DNA of 64,000 nucleotides. It comes from CAVQTK01 sp963716455. Its GTDB lineage: Bacteria > Pseudomonadota > Gammaproteobacteria > Coxiellales > Coxiellaceae. Below are positions 19,252 to 29,800 of this stretch, piece by piece. How positions within the stretch are numbered: position 1 is the first letter of the stretch; every line of letters starts with the position of its first letter. Made by a program: the position numbers and the translations under genes. The notes beneath the pieces were generated by a model. The model was not told where the DNA came from, ran no database searches, and saw only the letters and a list, made by a program, of their open reading frames with translations. The stretch is from the NCBI GenBank assembly GCA_963716455.1, contig CAVQTK010000009.1, forward strand, positions 6,537 to 70,536. The letters are read 5' to 3'.

Positions 19252-20282
19252 CAAAATATATCGAACAACTCAGAAAGGGCCAGTCACTTTCCCAAGCGGA
19301 ATCTCATGCTGCTACCTTGAATTTATTTAAAGAAGAAACTTCTGAAAAACAAATTACAGATTTTTTACGTTTGTTACATACCAAAGGGGAAACCACTGCA
19401 GAAATTCTCGGAACAGCAATGGCATTACACAGTCATATGCACAAAGTCCCAAACACTCCCATTGCATTAGATATTGTCGGCACCGGAGGAGATGGTTTAG
19501 GGAGTGTCAATCTTTCCACCGGTGCGGCTATCTTAGCCGCCAGTTGTGGCGTCACTGTGGCAAAACATGGCAATCGTGCGGTTTCCTCTCAATCCGGGTC
19601 TGCGGATATTTTGGAAGCTCTAAACATCAATATTTATATGTCGCCTGAAGAAATATCTAATTGCATGCAGATTTTAAACATTGGATTTTGTTTCGCTCCT
19701 TTATTCCATCCCTTATTAATTCGCATTCGCGAAATTCGTTCTCGTTTAGGAACGCCCAGCATTTTTAACTTAGTAGGACCATTATTAAATCCAGCAGGGG
19801 CCCAACATTATTTGTTAGGGGTATTTTCTCCTACGTTACTAAAACCATTTGCAGATTTATTATTGGCTTTAAAAGTTAAGAAATCTGCAGTCGTTCATAG
19901 CCAAGGGTTAGATGAAATGACTTGCGCCGGTCACACCCAAATAATTGAAGTAGATAATGGAGTCCAAACCGCGTATGAAATCTTGCCTTCTGCGGTAGGA
20001 TTAAAGCTTTATCCTCTAGAAGAGTTATTAGGAAAAAAGCCTACTTATAACGCGGATTTATTATTACAAGTATTCTCCGGAAAACAAGGAGCAATAACTG
20101 ATGCCCTGCTTCTTAATGCAGGTATGGCGGTATATTTATTTGGATTGGCGCCGAATTTATCAGCAGCTATTGAGCAATGCCGAGATAACTTAAAGCAAGG
20201 TAGGGCTTTGGATTTATTGCACCGCTGGCAGAAATTTTCCGCGCTTAACACCTCTAAAATTGAGAAAAAAAGTAATGCATGA
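19245..20282 (+). CDS. trpD: Anthranilate phosphoribosyltransferase
   Basis: Transfers phosphoribose from PRPP to anthranilate. It has 345 residues, the usual size. The PRPP-binding glycine loop is DIVGTGGDGLGSVNLSTGAA, followed by KHGNRAVSSQSGSADILEAL, and RSRLGTPSIFNLVGPLLNPA closes the anthranilate site. It overlaps trpG by seven bases and trpC by eight, consistent with a single polycistronic message. The frame is intact. Confidence 0.96.
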   Translation: MLTKYIEQLRKGQSLSQAESHAATLNLFKEETSEKQITDFLRLLHTKGETTAEILGTAMALHSHMHKVPNTPIALDIVGTGGDGLGSVNLSTGAAILAASCGVTVAKHGNRAVSSQSGSADILEALNINIYMSPEEISNCMQILNIGFCFAPLFHPLLIRIREIRSRLGTPSIFNLVGPLLNPAGAQHYLLGVFSPTLLKPFADLLLALKVKKSAVVHSQGLDEMTCAGHTQIIEVDNGVQTAYEILPSAVGLKLYPLEELLGKKPTYNADLLLQVFSGKQGAITDALLLNAGMAVYLFGLAPNLSAAIEQCRDNLKQGRALDLLHRWQKFSALNTSKIEKKSNA

Positions 20283-21048
20283 TAAATTGCTGACTATTAT
20301 ACAAAGGAAAAAACAAGAAATTATTTTATTGAAGAAGAAAAATACATTGGCAGAAGCCGAGTTTCTACCGAAGAAAAAAAGCCTAAAATCTGCTTTATTA
20401 CGTTCTGAATACATAAAAATTATTGCTGAAATAAAACGACGCTCTCCCGTTAAAGGCTTGTTAGCAGCCATTTCCGATCCTATCCATCTAGCTAGACAAT
20501 ATGCAGAAGGCGGAGCCGCGGCCATTTCCGTATTAACCGACTCAAACTTTGGTGGAGACTTGAAAGATTTGCAAACCATTTCTACAGCGCTTGCAGACAC
20601 GAGCATCCCCATTTTGCGTAAAGATTTTTTATTAGATCCTATACAAATTTATGAGGCAAAAAAATATGGAGCCGATGCAGTGCTACTTATTGCCGGGATA
20701 TTGGGTGATAATCTAGCCACTATGTTACAGACTGTGCAAAAATTAAATTTAGAAGCCTTAGTAGAAATCCATACCCACGATGAATTACACCTAGCTATGG
20801 ATGCGGGTGCTGAATTAATTGGGATCAACAATCGTAATCTGCAAACATTTCAAGTTAATACACAGCATGCTTTGCAATTAATTACTCACTTACCTACTTC
20901 AATTATAGCGGTCGCTGAATCGGGTATTACTCAACCCGAGTTGACACAACAATATTATAATGCTGGTTTTTCAGCGGTATTAGTGGGCGAGGCCTTGGTC
21001 AAATCATCTGATCCTAAACATTGGATTCGAGCTTGCAGGGGAAGTTGA
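20275..21048 (+). CDS. trpC: Indole-3-glycerol phosphate synthase
   Basis: Closes the indole ring from carboxyphenylamino-deoxyribulose phosphate. It is a TIM barrel of 257 residues when started at ATG 20275; an in-frame start five codons earlier is less likely because it reaches further into trpD. The catalytic Lys/Glu segments are EIKRRSPVKG, LRKDFLLDPIQIYEAKKYGA, LEALVEIHTHDE and GINNRNLQTF; the phosphate loop is AVAESGIT followed by VLVGEALV. TrpC is separate from TrpF here, unlike the fused protein of enteric bacteria. Confidence 0.96.
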   Translation: MHDKLLTIIQRKKQEIILLKKKNTLAEAEFLPKKKSLKSALLRSEYIKIIAEIKRRSPVKGLLAAISDPIHLARQYAEGGAAAISVLTDSNFGGDLKDLQTISTALADTSIPILRKDFLLDPIQIYEAKKYGADAVLLIAGILGDNLATMLQTVQKLNLEALVEIHTHDELHLAMDAGAELIGINNRNLQTFQVNTQHALQLITHLPTSIIAVAESGITQPELTQQYYNAGFSAVLVGEALVKSSDPKHWIRACRGS

Positions 21049-21686
21049 TGGTATCTGCACTACTCATCAAAATTTGTGGCATTCAAGAACCGCAGATGGC
21101 CTTTGAAGCGGCATCTGCAGGAGCAAATTTTATTGGACTTATATTTGCATCTCAATCAAAACGTACTGTTGATCTGCAAATCGCCACCGCCATTGCTCAC
21201 AGAGCTCGGGCGGGAGGAGCCGAGCCAGTAGCCGTATTTACGGACACCAACGCCGTTGATATGACAAAAATTTGTTTACAAAATAACATCCGTTGGGTTC
21301 AATTACATGGTAAATTAGCACGTGAGCAACATCATTTGCTACCCAGCACCTTGCACCGCATTTATGTGTGTTCGGTTTTTTCTGATGGTACGCTGAATAC
21401 AGCAGATCTGATACATATGAAATCTTTGCAGACGCATCGAGATTATTTACTATTTGACAATTACCTTCCTGGAAGTGGACAAGCGTTTTCATGGAGTAAC
21501 TTTCATTATGCAGGTGAATTCCGCTGGTTTTTATCCGGAGGTTTAAGGGAATCAAATATTGAACAAGCTTGCCAATTTCTACAACCCTTTGGACTTGATG
21601 TATCCAGTGGAGTGGAAAATTCTGCAGGCAAAAAGGAATTAAAATTAATCGAAAATTTTATTACTCAAGCGCGAAGAATTTTATGA
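21048..21686 (+). CDS. trpF: Phosphoribosylanthranilate isomerase
   Basis: Amadori isomerase of the tryptophan pathway, about 212 residues. The catalytic Cys lies in LIKICGIQEPQMA, and FIGLIFASQSKRTVD follows; the catalytic Asp is in AVFTDTNAVDM. The phosphate-binding part is FLSGGLRESNIEQA with LDVSSGVENSAGKK. I chose ATG 21048, which shares one base with the trpC stop (TGATG) and has AGGGGAAG upstream, over an ATG nine codons earlier. Overlaps trpB by four bases. Confidence 0.95.
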   Translation: MVSALLIKICGIQEPQMAFEAASAGANFIGLIFASQSKRTVDLQIATAIAHRARAGGAEPVAVFTDTNAVDMTKICLQNNIRWVQLHGKLAREQHHLLPSTLHRIYVCSVFSDGTLNTADLIHMKSLQTHRDYLLFDNYLPGSGQAFSWSNFHYAGEFRWFLSGGLRESNIEQACQFLQPFGLDVSSGVENSAGKKELKLIENFITQARRIL

Positions 21687-22876
21687 TCGATTTTTTACAG
21701 GCAAAAAATTATAGATATGATGACTTTGGAGGTAGGTTTGTTCCTGAAATATTAATGCCCGCCTTGCTCGAGCTAACTCAACAATGGCAGCATTACCAGG
21801 TCGATTGCAAATTTAAAGAAACATTGCAAAATTTATTACAACAATATGCCGGACGACCTACTCCTTTAACTGAAGTACCCTCTTTTGCTAAAGAAATAAA
21901 AGGCCCGCGAATTTTTTTAAAACGCGAAGATTTACTACACACCGGAGCCCACAAAATAAATAATGCCCTGGGTCAATGTTTACTCGCCAAACTTTCCGGA
22001 AAAAAACGTGTTATTGCCGAAACCGGTGCAGGACAACATGGTGTAGCCACTGCCGCAGTCTGTGCTCATCTCAATTTAGCTTGCGACATATATATGGGAA
22101 GCACTGATATGCAACGTCAAGCCTTGAATGTGCAAAGGATGGAATTGTTTGGCGCCAAGGTAATTGCAGTTGAGAAAGGTGCGTGTACCTTGAAAGATGC
22201 AGTAAACGAAGCATTACGTGATTGGTCTACTAACTTTGCAGATACTTATTATTGTTTAGGCTCTGCTCTAGGTCCTCATCCCTATCCTGAAATGGTGGCA
22301 AACTTTCAAGCTGTAATTGGTGAGGAAACTCGTTACCAGTGTTTGCAACAAACCGGACAACTTCCCAATTATCTTGTGGCTTGTGTAGGCGGCGGATCCA
22401 ATGCAATTGGCTTTTTTTCTGCATTTATCGAAGAATCCACAGTCAATTTGATTGGCGTGGAAGCGGGAGGAAAAGGAACACAATCAGGAGAGCATGCTGC
22501 ACGCTTCTTGGCTCCAGCTATAGGCGTATTGCATGGTTGTTATACGTATTTATTGCAAGATGCATATGGTCAAATTTCTCCGACGCATTCCATTTCGGCA
22601 GGATTGGATTATCCAGCTCTGGGGCCGCAACATGCCGCTTTATATACTCGACAACGTGCTCATTACGTTACTGCAAGTGATCAAGAAGCTTTACAAGCTT
22701 TGCAGTGCTTAGCAAAAACAGAAGGCATTTTATGTGCCCTGGAATCTGCTCACGCTGTCGCTCATGCAATAAAAATCGCTCCTTTAATGTCATCAGAGCA
22801 AATTATCATCATCAACCTTTCAGGCCGTGGCGATAAAGACTTAGCACAAATAGGAAAATATGAGCATGCGCATTAA
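21683..22876 (+). CDS. trpB: Tryptophan synthase beta chain
   Basis: PLP enzyme that condenses indole with serine; 397 residues. Lys91 in HTGAHKINNALGQCL is the PLP Schiff-base lysine. The phosphate-binding glycine run is CVGGGSNAIGFF, and GRGDKDL lies at the C-terminus. GGRFVPEILMPAL is the N-terminal signature. It starts four bases inside trpF and its end overlaps trpA. The intact active site suggests a working enzyme. Confidence 0.97.
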   Translation: MIDFLQAKNYRYDDFGGRFVPEILMPALLELTQQWQHYQVDCKFKETLQNLLQQYAGRPTPLTEVPSFAKEIKGPRIFLKREDLLHTGAHKINNALGQCLLAKLSGKKRVIAETGAGQHGVATAAVCAHLNLACDIYMGSTDMQRQALNVQRMELFGAKVIAVEKGACTLKDAVNEALRDWSTNFADTYYCLGSALGPHPYPEMVANFQAVIGEETRYQCLQQTGQLPNYLVACVGGGSNAIGFFSAFIEESTVNLIGVEAGGKGTQSGEHAARFLAPAIGVLHGCYTYLLQDAYGQISPTHSISAGLDYPALGPQHAALYTRQRAHYVTASDQEALQALQCLAKTEGILCALESAHAVAHAIKIAPLMSSEQIIIINLSGRGDKDLAQIGKYEHAH

Positions 22877-23621
22877 AAATCTATTTGCTGCTAGTAAAGC
22901 TTTTATCGGTTATCTAACTGTGGGGGATGGCGGGCTTCAACGCAGCTTAGCAGTGGCTCACGCTTTAATTGCTGGAGGAGTCAACATGCTGGAATTAGGC
23001 GTACCTTTTTCAGATCCCATTGCCGATGGACCAGTAATTCAGCGTGCTGCTCAGCGAGCTTTAACTCACCACACTACACTGCATGATGTATTGAATCTGG
23101 CAGCCGATATACGTCAAGAATTTTCAGGCCCGATCATTCTATTTAGCTATTTCAATCCATTATTAAGATTAAACCCTTCTCTTTGGTTGTCGCAAGCCAA
23201 AGCATGCGGAATTGATGGGGTTTTAGTAGTAGATCTTCCTTATGAAGAAGCGCACGAATTTTATTGTCAATGCCTTGAACATGATCTGCTGCCTATTTCG
23301 GTTATTACTCCTGCAACCGAAGGCAGACGTTTACAAAATATTCTTCAACAAGCCCAAGGATTTTTATATTATGCTTGTCGAACTGGCACTACTGGAATAA
23401 AAACCGCATTGCCGGATGACTTTTATCAGAAAATGTTAGCAATAAAAACCCAGACCTCTTTACCAGTCGTAGCCGGTTTCGGCATTGCCAATTCGCAAGA
23501 TGCCAAAAAAGTTTTACAACATGCAGATGGATTTGTGGTTGGATCTTTATTTATGCAGGCATTAGAGTCAGGAGTCAATTTTTCAACCCTTACCCAACTC
23601 GCGAGGTCATTATGTTATTAG
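22860..23621 (+). CDS. trpA: Tryptophan synthase alpha chain
   Basis: Cleaves indole-3-glycerol phosphate and channels indole to TrpB. It has 253 residues and a TIM barrel. The catalytic pair is visible: Glu45 in ELGVPFSDP and Asp56 in PIADGPVIQRA. The flexible loop YYACRTGTTGIKTALP and phosphate site VVAGFGIANSQDA are present. AGGAAAAT precedes the start, which lies within the end of trpB; the gene overlaps the DAHP synthase gene by ten bases. Confidence 0.96.
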   Translation: MSMRIKNLFAASKAFIGYLTVGDGGLQRSLAVAHALIAGGVNMLELGVPFSDPIADGPVIQRAAQRALTHHTTLHDVLNLAADIRQEFSGPIILFSYFNPLLRLNPSLWLSQAKACGIDGVLVVDLPYEEAHEFYCQCLEHDLLPISVITPATEGRRLQNILQQAQGFLYYACRTGTTGIKTALPDDFYQKMLAIKTQTSLPVVAGFGIANSQDAKKVLQHADGFVVGSLFMQALESGVNFSTLTQLARSLCY

Positions 23622-24643
23622 TGCTTAAACCTACCATTACACCTACTGAAGTAGAACATTTGATGCAAAAGCTCTCTTGGATGGGTTTGCAAGTAGTCCC
23701 TACGCAAAATGCCGAACGTTATACATTAGCAATTATTTATGGTGCTGATCACCAAGTAAAAGTTGAACAATTCTTGCTTTTACCAGGAGTCGCTGAAGTA
23801 TTACCCTTTCAAGAAAAATATAAATTAACCAGCCGCAGCACCAAAAACCAACGCACTAAAATTTATATCAAAGACAAATGTATTGGGGATGAAAATCAAC
23901 TTACGATCATGGCTGGACCTTGTTCGATTGAATCGGAAGAGCAAATGCAAGCAACTGCCGAGCAAGTGGCTGCCGCTGGCGCTATGGTTTTACGTGGTGG
24001 TGCGTTTAAACCACGTACCTCACCTTATGAGTTTCAAGGATTGGGCAAAGAAGGGTTACGTTTGCTGCAAGCGGCAGGAAAACAATACAAACTATTAACT
24101 ATTTCTGAAGTAATGAGTATTGAGCAAATAGAAAGTGTGGCCAACCATGTTGATATTCTGCAAATTGGCGCCCGCAATATGCAAAATTTTAATTTGCTAA
24201 AGGCAGTTGGTGAAACCCAGAAACCCATTTTGCTTAAGCGCGGTCTTTCTGCAACTTACCATGAATTTCTTTTAGCTGCAGAATATATTCTAAGTACCGG
24301 AAACTCCCAAGTGATGTTATGCGAAAGAGGCATTCGCACTTTTGAAACCTATACCCGCAACACCCTCGATATTGCCGCCGTCCCCGTGTTACAAGCACTG
24401 AGTCATTTGCCGATTATTATTGATCCCAGCCATGCTGTAGGAATTCGCCAATTTGTACCTGCACTTGCTCGCGCTGCTGTTGCCGTCGGCGCCCAAGGAG
24501 TAATGATAGAAATACACCCCTGCCCAGAGAAAGCCCTTTCTGACGGCCCACAATCTCTCACCTTTCCGCAATTTCAGGCAATGGCTGCGTCATTACATCA
24601 GCTTTCCAAAGCTATGCAAGCAACAGTTGATTGTGCAGTATAA
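23612..24643 (+). CDS. aroF: 3-deoxy-7-phosphoheptulonate (DAHP) synthase, type I-beta with N-terminal ferredoxin-like domain
   Basis: First enzyme of the shikimate pathway, condensing phosphoenolpyruvate and erythrose 4-phosphate. It has 343 residues. An N-terminal ferredoxin-like regulatory domain (about 1-75, [18 protein letters not shown]) is typical of the I-beta subfamily that includes Thermotoga and Bacillus-type enzymes. The catalytic barrel has [41 protein letters not shown] and the metal site [11 protein letters not shown]. The start is inside the trpA end (AGGT before ATG), so precursor supply is co-expressed with tryptophan synthesis. This is the last gene of the operon. Confidence 0.94.
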   Translation: MLLVLKPTITPTEVEHLMQKLSWMGLQVVPTQNAERYTLAIIYGADHQVKVEQFLLLPGVAEVLPFQEKYKLTSRSTKNQRTKIYIKDKCIGDENQLTIMAGPCSIESEEQMQATAEQVAAAGAMVLRGGAFKPRTSPYEFQGLGKEGLRLLQAAGKQYKLLTISEVMSIEQIESVANHVDILQIGARNMQNFNLLKAVGETQKPILLKRGLSATYHEFLLAAEYILSTGNSQVMLCERGIRTFETYTRNTLDIAAVPVLQALSHLPIIIDPSHAVGIRQFVPALARAAVAVGAQGVMIEIHPCPEKALSDGPQSLTFPQFQAMAASLHQLSKAMQATVDCAV

Positions 24644-24716
24644 AAGTAAAAAAATTTGGCTCGTATATAGATGTCATAATATTTGAACCCATTAAAATTC
24701 GAACTGTCCAATAAAA

Positions 24717-26512
24717 TCACATAGTTAGACAAGGTTGTGTTTCATCCTGAGGTTCTTGACCTTGTCTCAGCTTAGATCTGGACGGAACGAATATTGAACC
24801 AGGACCTCCTAGTATAGATTTCACTTCGGGATCGGGATAAACGGCAACATAATCAGCGATGGTCTGGCAAGTATCTTTTTTATTAAAAATATTCATCTCG
24901 TCTTCCTTATCAGAGCAAAAATAATGAAGGAACGAACAGTAAAAAAAAGCTTGTCGAGGATTAGCTCTAATTTGTGAAATTAAGATAGGATATGAGAGTA
25001 ATATTTTGCCTGGAATCTGATCAGTATTAGTATCAGGTAATAAATTATTATGCATAATATATTCTCGAGTGGACATGTCAGAATCTGAAAATGGCATTTC
25101 TACATCGCTACCAGATTGAATGAGTAACTCTAGACATTTTCCCATACCTTTTGTCTTAAAATTTAGTGGAGAAACTTTCCTGTTAACAAATTCAGTTAAT
25201 AATTCTAAAACAGGTGGATTTTGAGAAGCATGGACTGGATTAACTGGCAGTTTGTATTCTTGAATCAATTTTTTTAATACCTCAAAATCTCCTTGCTTAG
25301 CCGCTTGAGTAACCGCCATAGTGCCAGACCTGCAAGAAAATTTGGCACAATTTTTATTATAGTTAAATAGGAGATCTAATACCTGTAAAGCGTTATGTTT
25401 GTTTATGATTCGTCCCTGAATAGCCGCAATAAAAGCGGGAGTTTCATCAAAACAGGAAAAATCTATTTTTATTCCTTGTTCTTCAAAATAAACAAGAACA
25501 GCTTCTATTTTTTTTAATTTAGCCTCTCGGCATAAGCTTAGAAGAGTAAATTCAATCTCATTATCTTTTAATTTAGAGTCCTCATTAAATATAGGTAACA
25601 TCCCCTCTTTATCTGCGCCTGCGTTGAGCAATAATTTCAGATTGACTTCAGCAAGTCTTTTGTCAATCGCTGCCTTTTGATCTTTAATTTTTAGTAACTG
25701 AAGGTAAGGGGTAGAATATTTTCTTTCGTCAACGTGTTTTTCCTGTTTTTGGTTTTTACGATAAGGCTCATTTATATGATAATATTCTTCTTTAGTTAGA
25801 AGATATTCCATCCAAAGCTGGCCTACCCAAAGTTTGTCTATACACCCTTCGTAAATGGCTGGAATAGATAAAGGAGAGTAAGCTCCATCTGGAATATATG
25901 ACGGAGAGTACACTCCAGGTTGGTTTTTTAACTTCACAACTGCACCACTAAACCATAAATAAAAAAGACCGATATGATTTGGTTGAGCATGTAGCAGAAT
26001 TTGAAAGGCAGTGGATTCCCATACCACAGGGTAAGGAGAGAGAAAATAGGGTGATTCCAGAGCACAGCTAGTGAATAGCTCCACCATGTCTTTATTTCTT
26101 AATTCAGCAGCAAACATTAATGGTGTATAATAAAGGTGAAAGTCAGAATCAAAGCGATAATAACTATTGATCAAAATATTTAATTTATTACGGCGCGCTC
26201 GATCAGATGAAGAGCCAAACACATCAATTATATGTTTGATGAGTTTGATTTTCCTTCTTGAACAAGGATTTGGAAACATCTATATGAAATTTTGTTATCT
26301 GTATTTTGATCAAAAAAATAAGTAAAAATGGTAAATAATTTCTTCAAAGATGGATTTTTCTGATCACAATCTTCGATTCTCTCGATTAGAGCTTTAAAAA
26401 CTTTTTCATCCCTTAGAAGATTACTCTTATTGCTGTCGATAAGATTCTTTACTTCATCAACATTAATATTTGTTTGAGCTATCAATTTTTGTAACTCTCT
26501 GAGACCTCTCAT
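24717..26512 (-). pseudogene. Ankyrin-like effector-type protein, frameshifted near the N-terminus
   Basis: The gene begins at ATG 26512 (GGAG upstream) with 94 codons, then changes frame at a four-T run, 26249-26252 (one base short on this reading), and continues to 24717. Joined, it is roughly 590 residues. The first segment is helical (LRELQKLIAQTNINVDEVKN); the next holds ankyrin-like pieces such as HLYYTPLMFAAELRNKDMVE, EFTLLSLCREAKLKKIEAVL and SGTMAVTQAAKQGDFEVLKK. There are no catalytic motifs I recognise. The C-terminal tail is hydrophilic (EPQDETQPCLTM), as in many Dot/Icm substrates. Divergent from the 1230-residue effector-like gene. Secretion is inferred only from domain type. Confidence 0.7.
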
Positions 26513-26853
26513 AAATATATCTCCAGTAATATTTTCAATAAAACAAATATATATCTAGATGGAATTCTTAACAAGTGTATCTGCAAATGCCTGATTTACG
26601 CAACAAAGCCAATTCTTTCTACTAACTTATTAAAAATAAAGGATTTTTCTTTTTTGTGTTCCCCCGGCTGACAGATTGAGTAATTTCAAATAAATTCAGA
26701 TTAATACCTTCCTCAATTCTTTTCTCAAATCATATTAAATTTTTATTTTAATAAATATTTAACATTTCTAACTTAAAATATACATATTAGCCATTACTTA
26801 ACAACGAATTATAGAAATTAATCTTGAATTTTAACCTTATAAAGGTATAGTCG
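26513..26853. other. Divergent intergenic region between two effector-like genes
   Basis: A 341-bp, very AT-rich gap that must hold promoters for both divergent genes. The one structured element I see is a pair of direct TTAA sites 11 bp apart (26747-26766), listed separately. Nothing else, including no RNA gene, was recognised. Confidence 0.5.
26747..26766 (+). promoter_or_regulatory. Candidate PmrA-type direct repeat
   Basis: TTTAATAAA, two bases, TTTAACATT: the TTAA cores start 11 bp apart, the spacing of the PmrA element reported for Legionella and Coxiella effector promoters (cTTAATatT-N2-cTTAATatT). TAAAAT follows 8 bp later as a possible -10. AT-rich sequence makes chance matches fairly likely. 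Confidence 0.35.
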
Positions 26854-26894
26854 AATGAAATTTTCAACTCATAAAATCTCACAGTGGCTTTCCA

Positions 26895-29800
26895 ATGATT
26901 ATTGGAATCGATTTACTCAAAATTGCTCATCTTCTCAAAATGATGGTCATCTTGATCGCAAGCTCGAAACATCCAAGAAAAATTATGTCGAAGTATGCCT
27001 CAGAAGCTCGTGAATACTTTAAGGTCATTGACAATGAACCTAAAAAGGAGCAATTTCGAGCGGCATTGCGTAAATTAAAAGCGACTTCTTTAGAAAAAAT
27101 TGTATTTGGTAACGATACGGATGAGATTAAATCCGAATATTCTTTTCCCGAAGATAAAGAAATTGAAAGTAGACTCGCTAATTTACAGAAGGAATATCCT
27201 CTGATCCTTCCTGAAGGAGTTTCCTACTGTGAGCAATTTAAAGAGATATTTAAAATAACTAAATTAATAGCTGATTTTATTGAGTGTAATAATGATAAAA
27301 ATAATGATACAGCTTATCTCTATGCATTTAAAATTTTGATTTTATTCGGTAAAGATTTAGGCAAATTTGATAAATTCTTAAATAATCACAATTTCTTAAA
27401 AGATAATACTCCAGTAAAAAAAGCTTTGGACTCATGCCTTTTACCTTCGGAAGATACGTTTGGTGTCAAAAGTGTCGGGGAAGGGAGAGAAGACGAAGAT
27501 AGTCCATGGAAAGATTTAAAACCCATTACCAACATCCACCTCGAAGCTTGGCGCAAGATAGTATTCGACTCCGGACCTAAGGCGTATCCTTACTTCAGGC
27601 TAGCTATTCAAATTGAACAAATCAAGAGAGATGTCCCCCACTCCCTAGATGACGCTTTTAATGTAATAATAGGTTATCAATATTACAATTGGGAAGAAGA
27701 TCCTCTAGCTGCTCGCCTATTTTTTGAGCTAAGAATAAACGAGTCAGTCTTCCAGGATGCTATTGATTTTAGCAAAAAAGCAAAACAACATTCCAATATT
27801 CCTGATTTGATGATTAAAGGCCACGAAATAGATAAACAATATAATGGATATTATTTAGTTAAATTACCTGTGGATGATCTCAGATTTTACATTTTGGGAG
27901 ATTTAACCAACTGTTGCCAACGTCTTAATGGATCAGCCCATGATTTTGTCGTTCATAATTCCATGGATCCAAATAGCGATGTTTATGTATTATTAAAACA
28001 GAACAAAAAAAATAAAAAGAAAAGCAAGGAAAAGGAATCCAAACACCAAGAACCTGACATTTTCCAAAACGGCAAAATTAATTATGAAAATTATAAAATT
28101 ATGGGGCAGGGTTTAGTTTGGCGCAGTCGGAGAGGGAATCTCACATTTGATTCCTGGGAAAATCTTAATCCCGCTGAAAATCCCATCATTATCGCTATGC
28201 TGCAGGCTTTGGCAAAAGAAATGGTCACGAAAGAAAAAATTATCCGTGTGACCATAGGGACCGGTGGGAAAACTCCGCCAGCTTTGAAAGAACAAAAACT
28301 AATTGAAGATCCTGAAAAAATATTAACTGGGATTAAATATGAACAAGACTCTGCTCATCAAGTTAATCTTTATTACGATGAACAGGCTCACATAGAAAAT
28401 ATGCCGGCGATTGAAAAATCTCTAGTAGATATTTTAGGAAAAGAATTTGTCAGCAAGAATAAGGATTTAAGTAGAAAACTTTCTTATAATGGTCGTGCTT
28501 TAAAAATTTTAAGCATAGTCCCAGTGCAAGAATTTCTTAAAAATATAATTACTGCAAGTAATTCTGACGCTCTCACAGTAGAACAATATATTAAAATATT
28601 TGATGAATTAGAAGAGCATTTATCTGGATTATCTCCATTCGTCTGGAAATGTCTCCAATCTAAAGATCCAGGACAGGTTCTAGATACTATAGACTTACTT
28701 AAATCATTATTAGATATAGTTTGTGATAATGAGAATGTTCCTGTTGAAATCTCTAATGATTTTATTCAAAAGACTTTTTCACTGCAGCGTGAAAATAAAA
28801 CTCATCGTTCAGAAATGCAAACTATCATTAAAAGTTATAAAGCATTTGTAGAACTTAAATTATATGAAGACAAACAGGCTGAACCTCTTGCGAAATTTTT
28901 ATTAGAGCCACGTAAGGATTGGACCGAAGAATCCAAATTAATTCCAGCTATGCTCGAAAAATTTAATCGATCTAAATTTCGGGAAGATGATGAATTAAGA
29001 CTTGCAATATTAAAATTTCCATCAAAAGGTGATGGATTAATTAAAATGTATGAACTTATTAGTCAGTTTGATACTGAAAACTTTAAGCATCTTCGTGAAT
29101 TTTTATTATATGGTAACATTAGAATAGATAAAAGGATTAACTTACTCAGACAATGGCTTGATGCAGGTTTGCAAGTTCTACTTGCCAAAGAACACTTTTC
29201 AAGTGAAAAAAGAGTTTTCAATATAGGTGACATAATCAGCAAGATACAAAAACACAGATTACCAAAACATAAGCTTGAAGACCTCTTTAAATCATTAAAA
29301 GAGATAATGGATTCTAATCTGCCCAATTCTGAATGGATTATATCAATGATATTAAAAGATGTGAGAGAGGCTCAAAATATAGCGAATTTATTTCTGAGTA
29401 TACATAAAATTGGGCCAGTTCAATACGCTGAATTTACTCGTTACGTCAATGAATGCAAAACGTATGACCCTATCGTGGGACAAGTATTAGCGAAATTACA
29501 TGAAGATAAGATTCTGATTCAAAATGAAGGAGGTCTTTTTTCTTTTGTTCTAAACTTATCCTTAGAACAACTCAGATGTATTGATAAGAACTATTCAAAA
29601 ATAAATGAAATGCAAGATTTTCTCGCTAGCTCTAATATGCAGTCAATCATCGGCGACAGATCTAAAGAACGATTACAGATGTATGAATTCTTATTAAGCC
29701 ATTTTAGCGAGTTTGAAGCTATTCGGAGTATATTTACTAAGGAGCCTATTAAAAATCCCGAAAATTTCATGGAATCTCTGTTTCGTGAAGGGCATCCCGC

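Noticed and set aside
22230..22680. Several open frames antisense or out of frame inside trpB
   Set aside because: They lie wholly within the well-conserved trpB reading frame and have no coding features of their own.
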